DNA of 64,000 nt from Typhlomys cinereus (lineage: Eukaryota > Chordata > Mammalia > Rodentia > Platacanthomyidae), in the NCBI GenBank assembly GCA_023101885.1, contig JALPQD010000207.1, forward strand, positions 2,760,311-2,824,310. Reading direction: 5' to 3'. Shown piece by piece: positions 35,460-48,160 of this stretch. The position numbers and the translations under genes are program-made. Under the pieces are notes generated by a model. The model was given only the letters and a program-made list of their open reading frames with translations. It did not search any database and was not told the origin of the DNA. Numbering within the stretch: the stretch's first letter is position 1; every line of letters starts with the position of its first letter.

Positions 35460-36007
35460 TTTTTAATGAGTAATTTTCTTTCTTACAGTCATAGTTCTTC
35501 CCTCATGAGATGCCATGTCAGCAGCTCATAATCTACACTTTTGCAACACACTAAAACTCTCATAACAATTAAGCCTAAAAGATGTTCAGTGTTTAGAAAA
35601 ATGATAAGTATACTTCCATGATTTGCCTTCTCCAGGGGCAACTTGAGAACTTTTTTGCATGACCCTCTAAGGAAGATCTAGAGCACCAATAATGTGCTAG
35701 TTTCTGATATTTGGAAATATATTCAGATTAACCCACAATGCAAACATCAAGGCTGGGGATGAAGTTTCCCAGTTCAAAAAATCTGTGACATTCTTAAATA
35801 AATTTCTTTTTCAAAATTGCCTTATACTAATAAAATAAATGGATAACATCATATTTTACAAATTTATGTATTTTATTATTTCAAATCTTAATAAACTGTA
35901 CTATTTGTTTACAGAATGAGAGGACTTCTTTAAGCTTCAGCGCAGACCTTTTCTAATAGAATTGTATATGACTCAGAATATCTGACAGCATAGCAAAAAC
36001 ACATGTT
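35460..36007. other. Unassigned stretch
   Basis: No feature recognised. Confidence 0.4.
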
Positions 36008-36022
36008 AAAAAACTCAAGATG

Positions 36023-36706
36023 GCCCTTTCCCCACCTGCCCAGATGCTCGGAGTCCAGCCAGGACACACTGAGCCCTAGGGGGTGACATCCAATACCTAT
36101 CAGGATGGAGCCAAGGGCAGTGTGGGAGCAGCAAAACTGAAAAAAAATCAACAAACCATAATTCAGAAAATCAGAGACTTTATATCAACTACCTAGAACC
36201 AGGCTAGCCTAATCTCTCCCCATCCTAAAGCTCAGGGAAATTTGCAGAAGAGGGGGCGGTAAGATCATAAGAGCCTAAAGATGGGGAGGAGCAACGATAT
36301 GCAAGATATTCCATACAAGTTAGAGCTGACTTAATCATAATAGGACTTTGCATGACCTGTGAAATGACCAACATATCATTGAAACCCCATAGTCTAGCAT
36401 GGATCACAGGCACTTTGATCCTCAGAGGCAAGGGATTAACAGCCACAATAGTGTTCCTATACTAAAGGGGAACACAAAAAAGCTCTAGGCAATGCCACTG
36501 AGTCCTTACACCTCATCAGAGAGGAGAACCCAGAGGGAATTTTGACACGCACACTAAAGAATGCTCCAGAATGGGGGGGGCACTGGGAGAAAGGGAGGAG
36601 GGGGAAAGAAAGGGGAAAAGGGGGCAGGGAGAAAGAGGGTCCAGGGAAGGGTTGAGGGAGGAAGGGGGATGGTGTACTTATCAACTTTCTATGAGTGGAA
36701 GAAATA
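36023..36706 (+). mobile_element. 5'-truncated L1 with target-site duplication
   Basis: Matches the 3' UTR of the full-length L1 from 'gggggtgacatccaatacc' (about 36079) to the tail. A 15-bp duplication, aaaaaactcaagatg, flanks it at 36008-36022 and 36707-36721. The first ~55 bp (36023-36077) do not match the full-length copy's 3' UTR. Confidence 0.93.
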
Positions 36707-36782
36707 AAAAAACTCAAGATGAATTCATTTGACATGAAGGACTAATACCTAGTAAATATTTTAACTTATGATTGAATATCAT

Positions 36783-37017
36783 AGGGCTGGGGAAATGGCT
36801 CAGTGGTTAAAGCCTTTCCCTTGATAGCAAAAAAAACTTGAGTTTGGATCTCCCCTCCCACATACAAATGCTGGACACTTTGGCAACCACTGGTAGTTTT
36901 GGTCCTGGAAGGAAGAGCGTGGGAAACCCCAGAGCAAAGCAATAAGGAAGTAGAACAATCTAAGATGATTCCATATGTCATTCTTGGACTTACAAATACA
37001 CTCGTACTCGATTGACT

Positions 37018-37068
<51 letters not shown>

Positions 37069-37091
37069 TACACACATACATACACACAAAC
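36783..37091 (+). mobile_element. CA-tailed tRNA-like SINE
   Basis: Head 'agggctggggaaatggctca', then 'atacaaatgctggacacttt', 'ggtcctggaaggaagagcgt', 'caatctaagatgattccata', and a CA array at 37023-37085. Near-identical flanks ttgaatatcat (36772-36782) and ttgaacatcat (37092-37102) are the probable target-site duplication. Confidence 0.9.
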
Positions 37092-37349
37092 TTGAACATC
37101 ATCACTAAATGCCAAAAAGTTATACCACTAAAGATCCACAATACAAAAGAATGATCAATAGACAAGATGACATTGTGTGTTTGTGTGAATCCATAACTCA
37201 AAACTTTTTTAAAAGCTGCAGAACAAAAGCACTGAGTTAGAGCAGACAATCATTTCAAATGCCTGTGTTCACTGCAACATTGGAACTAAGATATCAAACT
37301 AATAAAAAGTGTAAAAATTTGTGGAAGTAAAGGTGGTGAAGAAATTTAT

Positions 37350-37765
37350 CTACATTACTGCTGATAAATTTTCAACCAATCAGCTTATAGGGAACAAGGA
37401 GTTTTACGATTTATGGTTTATGATTCTGGCTTGGCAGGAGAGTCCACACCAATACTAGAGGCTGAGGGAATTGGCTACACCATATTCACAGAAATGCCAG
37501 ACAACCAAAACAGGGACAGGCAACCAGACCATGCCAGACCAACGTGTCTGTCCAAGTATATCAAAGAATGCCGACTCTCGTAGCCAGTTCCATCCATCTT
37601 ATTCACCTGCCCAGGACCTAATCCTGCCTACCATAGACTGGGTCTTCTCCATCAATTAGACAATCTTCTGCAAGCTTATGTGGGGTTTAACTCGATGACT
37701 AATTTCTCACAACTGTGCCCAAAGCTGAGAGCCATTTGTTGTCAAGCTGACACCAGTATCTAGCA
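37350..37765 (-). mobile_element. ERVL-like LTR, antisense (family shared by four copies)
   Basis: Shares an ordered set of segments with 44100-44515, 49050-49450 and 53785-54165: 'cttataggaacaagg', 'gaactggccacacc'-like text, 'ccacctgcccagga'-like text, 'catcaattagacaatc' and '...tgtcaagttgacac...' near the end. The end corresponds in reverse to the start of the solo LTR at 51981. The ERVL-type assignment is inference. Confidence 0.5.
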
Positions 37766-38537
37766 GCGTCAGGTAGAAATGCCTAATTAGGATTGTGGCT
37801 TTGAAGCCAAGTGCACTTTGGATGATTAGCCAATAGAGTTGACTGTGCACAATTGTTTCAATTGGTAATATCAGCCCAATTATGAATAAACCTCATCAAA
37901 ATAAGGTACTCAGAACAATCTCAATATGAGTGTAAAAATATTCAAATGAGTGTAAAAAATCATGAATATTAGTCATCACATAGTCAACCTAAAATTCTGA
38001 TGAAGCACAACAAACCATGAATAATAGTTACAATTTGGATAACTGGATGAAGGAAATGTGAATGATCCCTTTTAGGTGTATACCTGTTATTATCTGCATT
38101 AACTTGACATGTTAAAAGGAACATGGTAGCCCATGTGACCCTGGACTTACATCCATAATTCATGAATTTTCCAATTTTATCTTGGACATAGTGATGCCAG
38201 CTGTGTACATTCAATGAGAGTGAGCCGGCCAATCCAGTTTGCAAACTGTAATTGCATTCAAACAATTGCTTATTACTGCCTTTCTAGTATGCAATGCTCT
38301 TTCAGATATTACTTTAGTCCAATTAGGAGAAGTGGTTGTTAAGGATATTAAGTGACCAATATTGGAACTCTGGCAAAAAAAGTTGTACCATCTACTCTGC
38401 TTTTTAGCTGTTGTGTAGTATGCATGAAAATGATTCAGTCTTAGATGCAGAGGGGAATCTGAATACAATATGTGATCCACTGATAATTCAATAATTACTA
38501 GTCTTCTGTGTTGAATAATTCAATATCTGTTTCCTTT
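37766..38537. other. Unassigned stretch
   Basis: No gene or repeat recognised. Confidence 0.4.
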
Positions 38538-38550
38538 ACAATGTGGGCAC

Positions 38551-38848
38551 GTAGGGCTGGAGAGGTGGCTCAGAGGTTAAGCTTCTCCCTTGCAGGCAGA
38601 AGGTCCTGAGTTCGGATCCTAGACCCCTGTATAGACACCGGATGGAAGCGGGGGTGGCCTGTGTTTCTGGTCCTGGTAGGGTGGAGCCTGTGAATCCCGG
38701 GGCAAAGTAAACAAGGAGGAGGTTGAGGTGTCCATGGTGGTTCCCGAATTCGCCCATGGTTCTACACATACATACACACGCGGACACACGCATACACGCA
38801 TAATTGAATAAATAATAAACAATTAAAAAATTAAAAAAAAAACAAAAA
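38551..38848 (+). mobile_element. CA-tailed tRNA-like SINE, recent
   Basis: The cleanest copy of the family: 'agggctggagaggtggctca', 'aaggtcctgagttcggatcc', 'gtggcctgtgtttctggtcc', 'gagcctgtgaatcccgggg', then a CA/CG-containing tail and an AATAAATAA-rich end. A perfect 13-bp duplication, acaatgtgggcac, flanks it at 38538-38550 and 38849-38861. The head resembles tRNA A and B boxes (ggctcagaggtt and ggttcggatcc-like), typical of a polymerase III promoter. Confidence 0.95.
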
Positions 38849-39054
38849 ACAATGTGGGCACTTAATCCCCAGCTCAGTTAATTCATACAACAAACACGGT
38901 GCCTTCAACATGGAGAAAGACATAGAGGATTAGAAACTAAATGTTTTCAAAGTGTTTTTTATTTATATCTTACCACAAATCTTATGGTTTGGATTAATAT
39001 CTGCTATCTCAGGAAATAATAAATGATACATGTGCTTCAAAAGGTATTTGCTTC

Positions 39055-39560
39055 TAAACTGCAAAAAAAAAATCAACAAACCATAATCCAGAATATCAGA
39101 GACTCTATATCAACCACCTGGAACTAGGCCAGCCTAATCTCTCCCCATCCTGAAGCTCAGGAAAATTTGCTGAAGAGGGTGCGGTAAGATTGTAAGTGCA
39201 CAAGGATGGGAGGAGTCATGATATGCAAGATACTCCACACAAGTTAGGGCCAAAGCAATCATAATTGGACTTTGCATGCCCTGCTCTATGTCCAACACAC
39301 TATTGACCTCACAAGGTCTAGCATTTGCTAAAGGCACTAGGATCCTTAGAGACAAGGGATTGACAACTATAGTAGTGTTCCTATGCTTAACGGGAACACA
39401 GGAAAGGGTTCTGGGAAATGCCACTGGGTCCTTGCACCTCATCGGAGAGGAGGACCCAGAGAAAAGTTTGGCATGCACATTAAAGGATGCTCCAGGGATG
39501 GGAGGGGGAGGAGGTAGGGGACCAGTGTACCTGTTAAGTTTGTATGAGTGGAAATAAAAA
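39055..39560 (+). mobile_element. 5'-truncated L1 with target-site duplication
   Basis: Matches the full-length L1 3' UTR from 'actgcaaaa...caacaaacc' onward, including the 'tttgtatgagtggaaataaa' end. Flanking 16-mers aaaaggtatttgcttc (39039-39054) and aaaagatatttgcttc (39561-39576) differ at one base. Confidence 0.92.
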
Positions 39561-39576
39561 AAAAGATATTTGCTTC

Positions 39577-41342
39577 CATAATTCACCTGTCAACTTCAAT
39601 TCAACTTCAATCCTGAAGTGTCTGAAATTTGACTATCATTTTAATATTTGTATTTAAAAATATAAATAATTTAATTATTCTTATGTTAAAGTCATTTCAT
39701 TATGTAAAAATAATTTCTTTTATTACAGCATAAATATGTTTTCATTAAATGACTAATTTTACTATTATAAAGATAATAATTGTAAACATGTAATAGATTA
39801 ATATTGAAAATTATTCCACATAATATATTTCTAGTATGTTGTGTATGCAAGTCAATGGTGCAACCTAGTATATGCAAACCCCTAGTGAAAGAAAAAAGAA
39901 AGAAAGGAAAAAGGAAAGAAGGAAGCAGGAGAATTTTTTCCCATACCTAAAACAACTGAAGAAATTTTAGTCACATAATTGTTAATAGAAAAGTTAATAA
40001 TGAAATATCATTAAAGTGCTCCAGGAGAATGAACTCAAAAAGTCAAATAGACAGCATCATATACTCATAACTAATCATATTATAAAACACACAGTTGTTG
40101 GTTGTTGTTTATAGATCATTAGGTAGACAAAACAAAAATAGCAATTTTAAATCTAAAATGGTATGTTTGATATTATGTTGGAATATTTCTCAAAGATCAA
40201 AGTTCTATTTACTTTTGTCAACTCTTCCCATCATTATTTGTCTTCAACAAGTGTGCTTGAGAACATACATGGCGGTAAGTGAGAGATATTGTGGCACACT
40301 TGTCCACCTAGATCACTAACACCATGACTGAAAAAGAACACAGTAGAAGGATGCAAGTACCTTAAAGATAAGTACATTCCTGGGGATGTCTTTGCATAGT
40401 ATTTGATAATTCTGAAAGCACTTTATGAATAGGATTAATTTGTTTGACTAATAAATGTATAGCTACAATAAAAAAATGTCAAAATCAAAAAGTGTACTAC
40501 TTACTAAATGACTGAGAGTTGTCACATTAGGGATTGGAAGATGCCACAGATTTGGAGAAATGTTAGTCAAAGGACACAAAATTTCATTTGCTTAGCAGGG
40601 ATAAATTTTTAAAAATCTACTTTAGAATAGAGTCATTTTAATTAATGACAATGTAGCATATTCTTTTAAAAATAAAATTAACAAAGGTCAAGGAATTTAA
40701 AGAACAAACCACACAGCATGTGTGTGCCCACAAGCACAGCATAGTTGGCTAAGAGCACACCATTCCTATTTATGAGAAAATAAAACATTCAGCATATTGA
40801 TAAAATGTAGCTGTAGATATAAACAAGGTCATTTGTTAATCACTATACATTGATACAGAAAAAGACATTGTAACTTTGAATATTGTACTTCTAAGTTATA
40901 AAGGACAATAGGAAACATCCAAAAATTTGAAAATAGACCCATTAACTATGCAATTGGTTGAAAGAGAAAGAGAACAAAAAATTGATAATTTATTAAAATA
41001 ATAAATAATAAAGTGGCAGTACAACTACATTGAGATGTATCAATATTTTATTTTTAAAAGTAGAAGGGATTTAGAATATTTTGCCCCAAAGAAATTATAA
41101 GCATTTGAGAATATAGTTATATTTAGTAAGATCTAAATGCTAAATAATGTATAGATATCAAAACTTCACATGACGCCCCCAAAATATATACAATATTAAA
41201 AGTTCATGTGACAATCAAAAATGATTTAAACTTAAAAATATCGTAGCTAAAGGAAATTGAAAACAATTAAAAAGCAAACCATTATAGTCGAAGCATTTTA
41301 AACCTAAATCAGAATCTAGCAAGAATCAGAGATCATCTTATT
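39577..41342. other. Unassigned AT-rich stretch
   Basis: About 1.8 kb, very AT-rich, with no recognised gene. An A/G-rich patch lies at 39889-39930. Confidence 0.4.
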
Positions 41343-42010
41343 TAGGTTTGTCACTGTTTGGATACAACTATAGGCAAACATCCTTTAGAAGGACCTAGTT
41401 CCAGGTACTGATGCAAATGTGCAGAAGAGAGGACATTTGCAGTTGTTGAAGGAAACAAATTCCCATTGTGACAAATAGTACAGAAGTTCCTCAAAAAAAA
41501 GGAAAAAATTATCACATGACTGAATCCAACCACTAAATGTGCACCCAAGGAACCAGTGTGCTGCAAGACACCAGCAATCCCAACTATTCACAGCAGCCAA
41601 ATAAGGAATTAACTCATGTCTATGGACAGATGAAATAAAATATAAAACCTGTGGTGCCTGTCCATAGTGCAATCATATCGAGTAAAATGACACAGCCCTA
41701 CCAGGTGTAACAGCATGGAGGAGCCTTGGGAGTTTGCTTGAGAAAGGAGCTCAGCACAAACATAGGGAATCTAAAAGTGGCCATCTCATGAAGCCAGAAA
41801 GTAGAATAGTGGGTACTAAGGGCTGGAGAAGGGAATAGAAAGACAGGCGAGGAGAGGCAGTTCAACTCCTGCAAGATTATGGTTAGGTGTATACATTGTA
41901 TATGATTTAAATCAGGGTAATTACTACATACATATATATTTATATTTAGATATCAAAAGCTATATAATGGAATTTACCATTTACTTTTGGAACATTAAAA
42001 AATCATTTCT
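41343..42010 (+). mobile_element. Ancient L1 (L1M-type) 3' end
   Basis: 'acagaagttcctcaaaaaaa', then 'ccagcaatcccaactattca' and 'cagcagccaaataaggaat' follow ORF2's last coding stretch. 'agccagaaagtagaatagtg' and 'gggctggagaagggaatag' then follow the 3' UTR of ancient L1M elements. Heavily mutated. Confidence 0.7.
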
Positions 42011-44095
42011 AGAGATCTACATTATTCATGCAGAGTATACATTCTAACTCTTTTTTTTAATTGTAAGTTTTAATTTGCTTGTTAAGTAGTAGATTTCCCT
42101 ATGACTCCTTCATACCTCCTTTGTTTGAGTAACCCTCCTACTAACCACTAACCACATCTCTTCTTTTTTAAATAATTCACTCAGAATTTAAAGAGGGAAG
42201 AAGGAGGCTCATAACACTCTTGAATAAACAAACTGCATGAGACCAGGAAAGCTGATATTTCTGAGGTGCACAAATTTCTGTCCCCCAAGGTCATAGAAGC
42301 AGCAAACAACAATTGAAGGGAGGAAACTCTTGGGCAAGCTGAGCTGCCTGAAGGAGACTCAACATCCTGGTGAGTAAGTTCTGCAGAGAGCTCCTCCCAT
42401 GCAGCTTGCATGAGTTCTCAGTCACCTAGACATGAGTATTCCAGGGATGCAGCTGTCTCTTGGTCATCCATGCTTCTGTAAATAAACTTCCCCCAGACTC
42501 CTGGTAGTGACCAAGTGACCACAGTAAGTTTATTTATATACCAAGTCCTAACTTTTTTTCTGCCATCGGTGTCCTATCTGGGGTGAATAGAATGGGTGCT
42601 CTGTCTCCCCAGGAATATCACATGGCACCTTATCCTTCCGACCTACCACAGTTCATATCTTGCAAGCCCCAATACTCTTTCCCTGTATGCTCAGGCTCCA
42701 ATGTGTTTACCAGGATGATGTCTAGATGAGCCTGGGAGCTGAATATCTCTAAAATATGTGTGCCTCATAGCTGTTAGGCAAATTGATCATTTCTAGATCT
42801 TAAAGTTGCCTTCATTTTCAAGTTGAAGCAATGACATTTCATAAGCTCCCACCTAATATCGGTATAGGTTACGTGAGACTGGCAAGACTTTACCTCTATA
42901 GAGAAGTAAAGCCCGTATTGGCAATGAAAAAAGATAAAAATTAACTATGAAGAAAAGGAAAAGATGCTACTGAGCAAAACGAATCCAGACATGAACTTAA
43001 AGAGGTGTCTGCAGCTAGATGCCTAGTTCAAAGCTAGTCTGGGCTTCATAGCAAGATCAACCCTGCATCCATATATAAGGAGCACAAGCTGTACTTTTAA
43101 AATATTTAAGCTGCTTGGTTGTATCTTGGTTTTCAGAATTTGCCTTGTCTCCAAAAGTTGAGTGAGATAAGTTGCAAGCAATTTGCGAAAAAAAAAGCAA
43201 CAAGAATAAAGAAAGAGCTTATATTTATGATCTGAAAACTGTATTTTTGTAGGTAAATCAGTGAGGCACATTCCCAACTGTATGATCTTCCAATTGCATT
43301 TGCTTTATATATATTTATAATGTATCATTCAGAGATAACAATTATATAAAACAAGAACATGGACACAATGTTTATGTGTCTTTATGTGATTATCAGCTCA
43401 AAGATGACTTTAAAAATAGGGCCGGGTAGGATCCTAGGACAACCTCTCATTGCTTTAGAAATCTTGATTGATGGAAAATAATCTATTATTTCATTGAGAA
43501 CTGATAGAGAAATCAAAAACCTTTAAAAATAATTTATTAGGTAATTTTGTTGAACAGTAATTTCACATCATGATCAAAACTTCTGTCATTTTCTTAAATA
43601 TTACTATTTGCCTTTCACATTTCACATTTTCACTTGAATGTTTAAAATGTATAAGATCCTAATGAAAATTTTATAAAATAAGTTATCTTTTCACTTAGTA
43701 ACCTTGATCTCTCTACATATACTGGCTGTCACAGTTCAGTTTTCTTAATACCAGAATCAAGGTCGACATTATATTCAAAGAGCTGTGACTATGTATGTAC
43801 TAAATCTTGCTTTTCCAGAGAATCAAAGGTGGCTGCATTGTCTTTGAATTTGTCCTGTGCTGTTGTACTCAATTCATTGTCATGTACTGCAACATATTTT
43901 GAACAGAAAGTGATATATGAGTGGTTTTAGCACTGTCTGTAAATCTCCCCCATTATTTGAAGAAAATGCATAGGCTTCCCTGAACAATTTCCTTATCTAT
44001 AATAAAACATTAATTTCATCTGTATTCATCCCTTCGAGGTTCTTACAAATTTTTCATATTGCCAATATAGCAGGATAGGAGACTGCATAATTACC
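42011..44095. other. Unassigned stretch
   Basis: About 2 kb with no recognised gene. The part at 42180-42560 looks repeat-like (possibly LTR sequence) but I cannot assign it. Confidence 0.35.
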
Positions 44096-44515
44096 CTCCA
44101 AGTTACTGATAAATTCATGATTAAATGGCTTATAGGAACAAGGGATTTTATTCTGGCCTATGATTCTTGGTTACAGTTCCTTGTCCAGCTTGGAAAGAGG
44201 GCTCTTACCAACACCAGAAGCCCAGGGAACTGAACACACCATGTTCATATATCCATAGAACTTCTGAGAGAGGTGCATTCCTCATTTGCCCAAATCAGCA
44301 TGTCTGGCCAAGTACATCGCAGAATGACAACTTTTTTAATCAGCTCCCTTGATCTTATCTGCCTGCCCAAGGATTAATCCCTCCTACCATGAACTGAGTC
44401 TTCTCATCAATTAGACAATCTCTTGCAGGCTTGCTCAAGGTTTAACTATTAATTCTTCACAATTGTGAAGATTTTTAAATTGTCAAGTTGACACGTGTAT
44501 CTATCTATGGCAAGC
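44096..44515 (-). mobile_element. ERVL-like LTR, antisense
   Basis: Same ordered segments as the copy at 37350: 'ggcttataggaacaaggga', 'tctgcctgcccaaggatta', 'catcaattagacaatctctt', and 'ttgtcaagttgacacgtgta' near the end. Confidence 0.5.
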
Positions 44516-44680
44516 ATACCTCTACTGCATCACCCTCGGCTCCCTGAGGAATTCTGCTAACATTTTTAAGACCCTCTACTAAAGTCAACCTGGGATTTGT
44601 GGCTTTAATACAAAAAGGAATTTCAGAGCTAGTAAGTAAGAAGCAGAGTCGAGGCTTAATAAAGGTATTGAATGTAGGTT

Positions 44681-45311
44681 TAGGGGGTGACATCCAATAC
44701 CCATCAGGATGGAGTGAAGGGCATTGCAGGAGCAGCAAAACTGCAAAATAAAATCAACAAACCATAATCCAGAACTTCAGAGACTCTATATCAACCACCT
44801 AGAACTAGGCCACTCTAATCTCTCCCCATCCTGAAACTCAGGAAAATTTGCAGAATAGGGGGCAGTAAGAGTGTAAGAGCACAAGGATGGGAGGAGCAAT
44901 GATATGCAAGAAACTCCACACAGTTAGGGCCAAAGCAATCATAATTGGACTTTACATGCCCTGCACAATGTCCAACACACTATTGTCCCCACAAAGTCTA
45001 GCATTTGCTAAAAGCACCAAGATCCTTGGAGGCAAGGGATTGACAGCCAAAATAGTGTTCCTATGCTTAAGGGGAACACAGGAAAGGGTTCAGGGAAATG
45101 CCGCTGGGTCCTTGTATGTAATCGGAGAGGAGGACCCAGAGGACAGTCAGGCATGCACATTAAAGGATTCTCTGGGGATTGGGGGAGGGCAGGCATTGGG
45201 GGGTGGGGAGGGAGGGGTGAGGGGAGGGTGAGCAGAGGGTGGGGGGAGGAGGAGGAAGGGAGGAAACCGGTGTACCTATTAAGTTTGTATGAGCGGAGAT
45301 AATAAAAAATG
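44681..45311 (+). mobile_element. 5'-truncated L1
   Basis: Matches the L1 3' UTR from 'tagggggtgacatccaatac' through the G-rich block (45178-45265) to 'tttgtatgagcggagataat' and an A-rich tail. A flanking duplication is not clear. Frames on both strands (44887-45358) come from this UTR. Confidence 0.9.
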
Positions 45312-46255
45312 TTAAAAAAAGAAATATTGAGGAAGAAAATAAGACAAGTCATCAGCATGTATGTGACTGTCTCTGAGAGAAAGCCATGCTTCGTTATCTT
45401 TCCATAGTTGTATGTAGCAATTTGGTGGGTTTTGAAGCAGTTATTTTGAAAGGAGTTCTACAGAGTTTAAGTAAGAACACAGTGTGATTCCTATTACAGG
45501 TGATCTGATAAGATAAATGGAGGGGTGTGGAAAACTAGCATATCTTTACTGCAAAGAGTTAATAGTCTTATTTGAGATTCTCAGTAAGTGTTCAGGAAAA
45601 GGAATGAGCCCCTAGCCAAGATCATATATGGTCAGGCATAAGCCTGGGTCACACAACCTTAATTTAAAAATAACTGTATATGAAAGGATTTATATGGCTT
45701 TCTTAATCCTCAACCAGCCAGAGGCTTCAACCATACTCAAAACAAAGGGTTTCCCTTCTCCATGTTTCCATAGTTCCTTCTTTCTAGCTTGATTCAATTT
45801 GAAAATGATTATGGTCAAGAAAATTGGCATTTACAAAAGAATGGTGTTTGCTAATTGAGGAAATCACAAGTTCTATTCCAGAACAGAGGTGAGTTTTTTG
45901 CATTTGTGTTGGAGCAAGAATGTCAAAGTGAAATTCCTCAGGTCCTCCACCAACTAGCTGTTTAGGGGTTCTAAGTTGTTGCAACGCTATAGAGGTCTAA
46001 GGTGCCCCAACAATTCCATCAACTGGTATCATTCCCTGGGAGCAAGCCATAGCTTATCTTTAATTTTAGACCTGTTTTCTCCCTTTTCTCTTTCAATTTC
46101 TATTAAGTTGAAACATCACCTCCATATATTATCTTGTGGTGAGAATGAAATAAATTGCAATTTGTAAAGATTCTAGATTAGTGCTTAGTGCAACACAGTC
46201 ACTCAACTGCTTAAAGTTAAATGCTGTGTATGTTACAGTGCTCACATCTGAAGGA
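45312..46255. other. Unassigned stretch
   Basis: No gene or repeat recognised. Confidence 0.4.
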
Positions 46256-46580
46256 TATTGTTCCAGTTACACTTCTGTTGCTGTGATATAAAATACTGTG
46301 ATCCAAGCCACCTATTGGAATAACGGGTTTATTTTTTGGCTCATGTTTCAGAGAAGATAGTGTCTATAATGCCAGGAGCACTCGCTAACAGGCAGAGAAG
46401 GCATGTTGACCGAAGCAGGAGGCTAGTTGTTACATTTCAGTCACGCTCAATTAGCAGAGGTGAGAGAGTTCACTTTCTCAAGGTTCCAGAACATTCCCAA
46501 ACAGCGCCACCATCTGGGAACCAGAAAATCAAATGTAGGAGACTGTGGACTGCACTCCTCATTCCAACCATGGCATGTAG
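46256..46580 (-). mobile_element. MaLR-type LTR, antisense
   Basis: Starts 'acacttctgttgctgtgata' and ends with 'cagcgccaccatctgggaac' and 'ctcattccaaccatgg', the antisense layout of the MaLR-type family seen at 5780 and 19545. Confidence 0.5.
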
Positions 46581-46689
46581 GCATTGGGTGCAGACTAGCG
46601 CATGATTTCATGTTGCAGCATTTGCAGCCACTCTAACACAGTGTAAGAAACCACTAATGGGAATCATTCCAGTAAGAGTCCCAGGAGGA

Positions 46690-46790
46690 CTTTTTAAGTG
46701 AATTGTCTGTGAACTTATTCAGGTCACTTAGTGGGCCCAGCACTTAGTTTACTCATGTGAAAATGAGTTCATTGGGCTGGAACATTAGAC
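46690..46790 (+). mobile_element. Possible MIR fragment
   Basis: 'tcaggtcacttagtgggccc' and 'actcatgtgaaaatgagttc' resemble the conserved centre of MIR ('aagtcacttaacctctc', 'ctcatctgtaaaatgg'). Weak. Confidence 0.35.
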
Positions 46791-47967
46791 ACTAATGCCT
46801 TCTCCCACTATGCTCTGCATTTGCTTTAAGATATAAAATACATTTATCAAAGAGGTATTTTTGGTAAGAACTAAGGACATACTAGAAGTTTCTCTTGCTA
46901 AGAGAAAAGCAAGTGCCATTATTATGATTTTCCCTGTGAGAGCTTAATATCTTCTGTAGAGAATCAGTTCATCCCAGACCTTGATTTGCAGCAGCCTCGC
47001 TGTGTGATGTTGGAAAAGATCAGGAGATTGCCGCCAAGAGGTGACTGACTTTGAGTGACAGAATACATCCATTACCTGTGTGTTTCTGGGACTCTGTAGC
47101 CATTGTTTCATCTTTAGTGACTTTGAATTTTCTGTGAGTGCTAATGGGCTTGAGACAGATATTGGTGTCATGCCTGAGGTGGCCTTCAGAGTAACAAACC
47201 AACCAATTCCCAGAAGGGCAATCGCTCCCTAAATTCTTGGCACACTTTTGGTTTCTTTTAAAGAAGATTCTATAGCTTGTTAAAAACAGTCTTGTATCTC
47301 TGTCTGAGAACTTTAGCCATATAGCAAAAATATAACCAAGAATCATGAGGAAAAGAAAGAAAATTGATTAAAGAAGGGTCGTTTTCCTTTACCAATCAAT
47401 TTAGAAAACACTAACCTAAAAATCTATTTGTTAGTTATGCCCCGTGTATCCAGACACTCATATGAATGCTTTTCTATCTCAGGGCTGTGTAGAGTGTGAA
47501 ATGCAAGGATACAGAGAACATGTCAGCAACCATAGTCTACAGGTCACAAATAATAGATAGCATACTTTTATAAATAAGATTTTAGTGCAATGTAGTCACT
47601 CATTTGCTCTGCCTTCTTTTCCTCTCTAGAGTAGCAATGCGTGTTTGCAGTAAAGAGTGTATGACCTGTAAAACTTAAAGTATTAGTTATCGAGCCATTA
47701 TATCTTTCTGATTCTTGCCAGAGCACTGTCTTTATTTTATAGCCTGTATCTGGTATTACACCCAGAGGAAGATGCAAAACCACAGGGAATTTTCTTTCTT
47801 GAAAGGCTGTTAAAATTGTTGGTAAGACTTTTGTTAAACAGAACTAAAAGGAATTTTAACACATTTTTAAATCCAACTTCTAAACAAAATACAGTTAAAA
47901 CTTTAACAGTACATTCACGAAAACATGATTGGGGTCAGCCAAAGATCTTACTCTAAGAATAAGCATG
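46791..47967. other. Unassigned stretch
   Basis: About 1.2 kb with no recognised feature. The 108-codon antisense frame at 47020-47346 has no recognisable motif. Confidence 0.35.
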
Positions 47968-48160
47968 AGTGAGGACAGTGAGATAGCTCAGTGGGTAAAG
48001 TCATCTGTTCAAAGCCTGGTGACCTAAGAAGCTTAATTCTCAGCACCCACTTGCCCACATGATAGAAAGGAGGAGATTTTTGTTATCTATGGACTCCATA
48101 GGGGTATTTTGATAAATGCACATCTCTCTCTCTCTTCCTCTCTCTCCCCTCTCTTTTAAA
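47968..48160 (+). mobile_element. B3-like SINE with CT tail
   Basis: 'gaggacagtgagatagctca', 'aaagcctggtgacctaagaa', 'ctcagcacccacttgccca' and 'tagaaaggaggagatt' follow B3 order, ending in a CT microsatellite (48122-48155). Confidence 0.7.

Noticed and set aside
44887..45358. Frames of 79-116 codons on both strands, with similar ones at 7339, 32929 and 39134-39586
   Set aside because: Their similarity comes from repeated L1 3' UTR sequence, not from a gene family.
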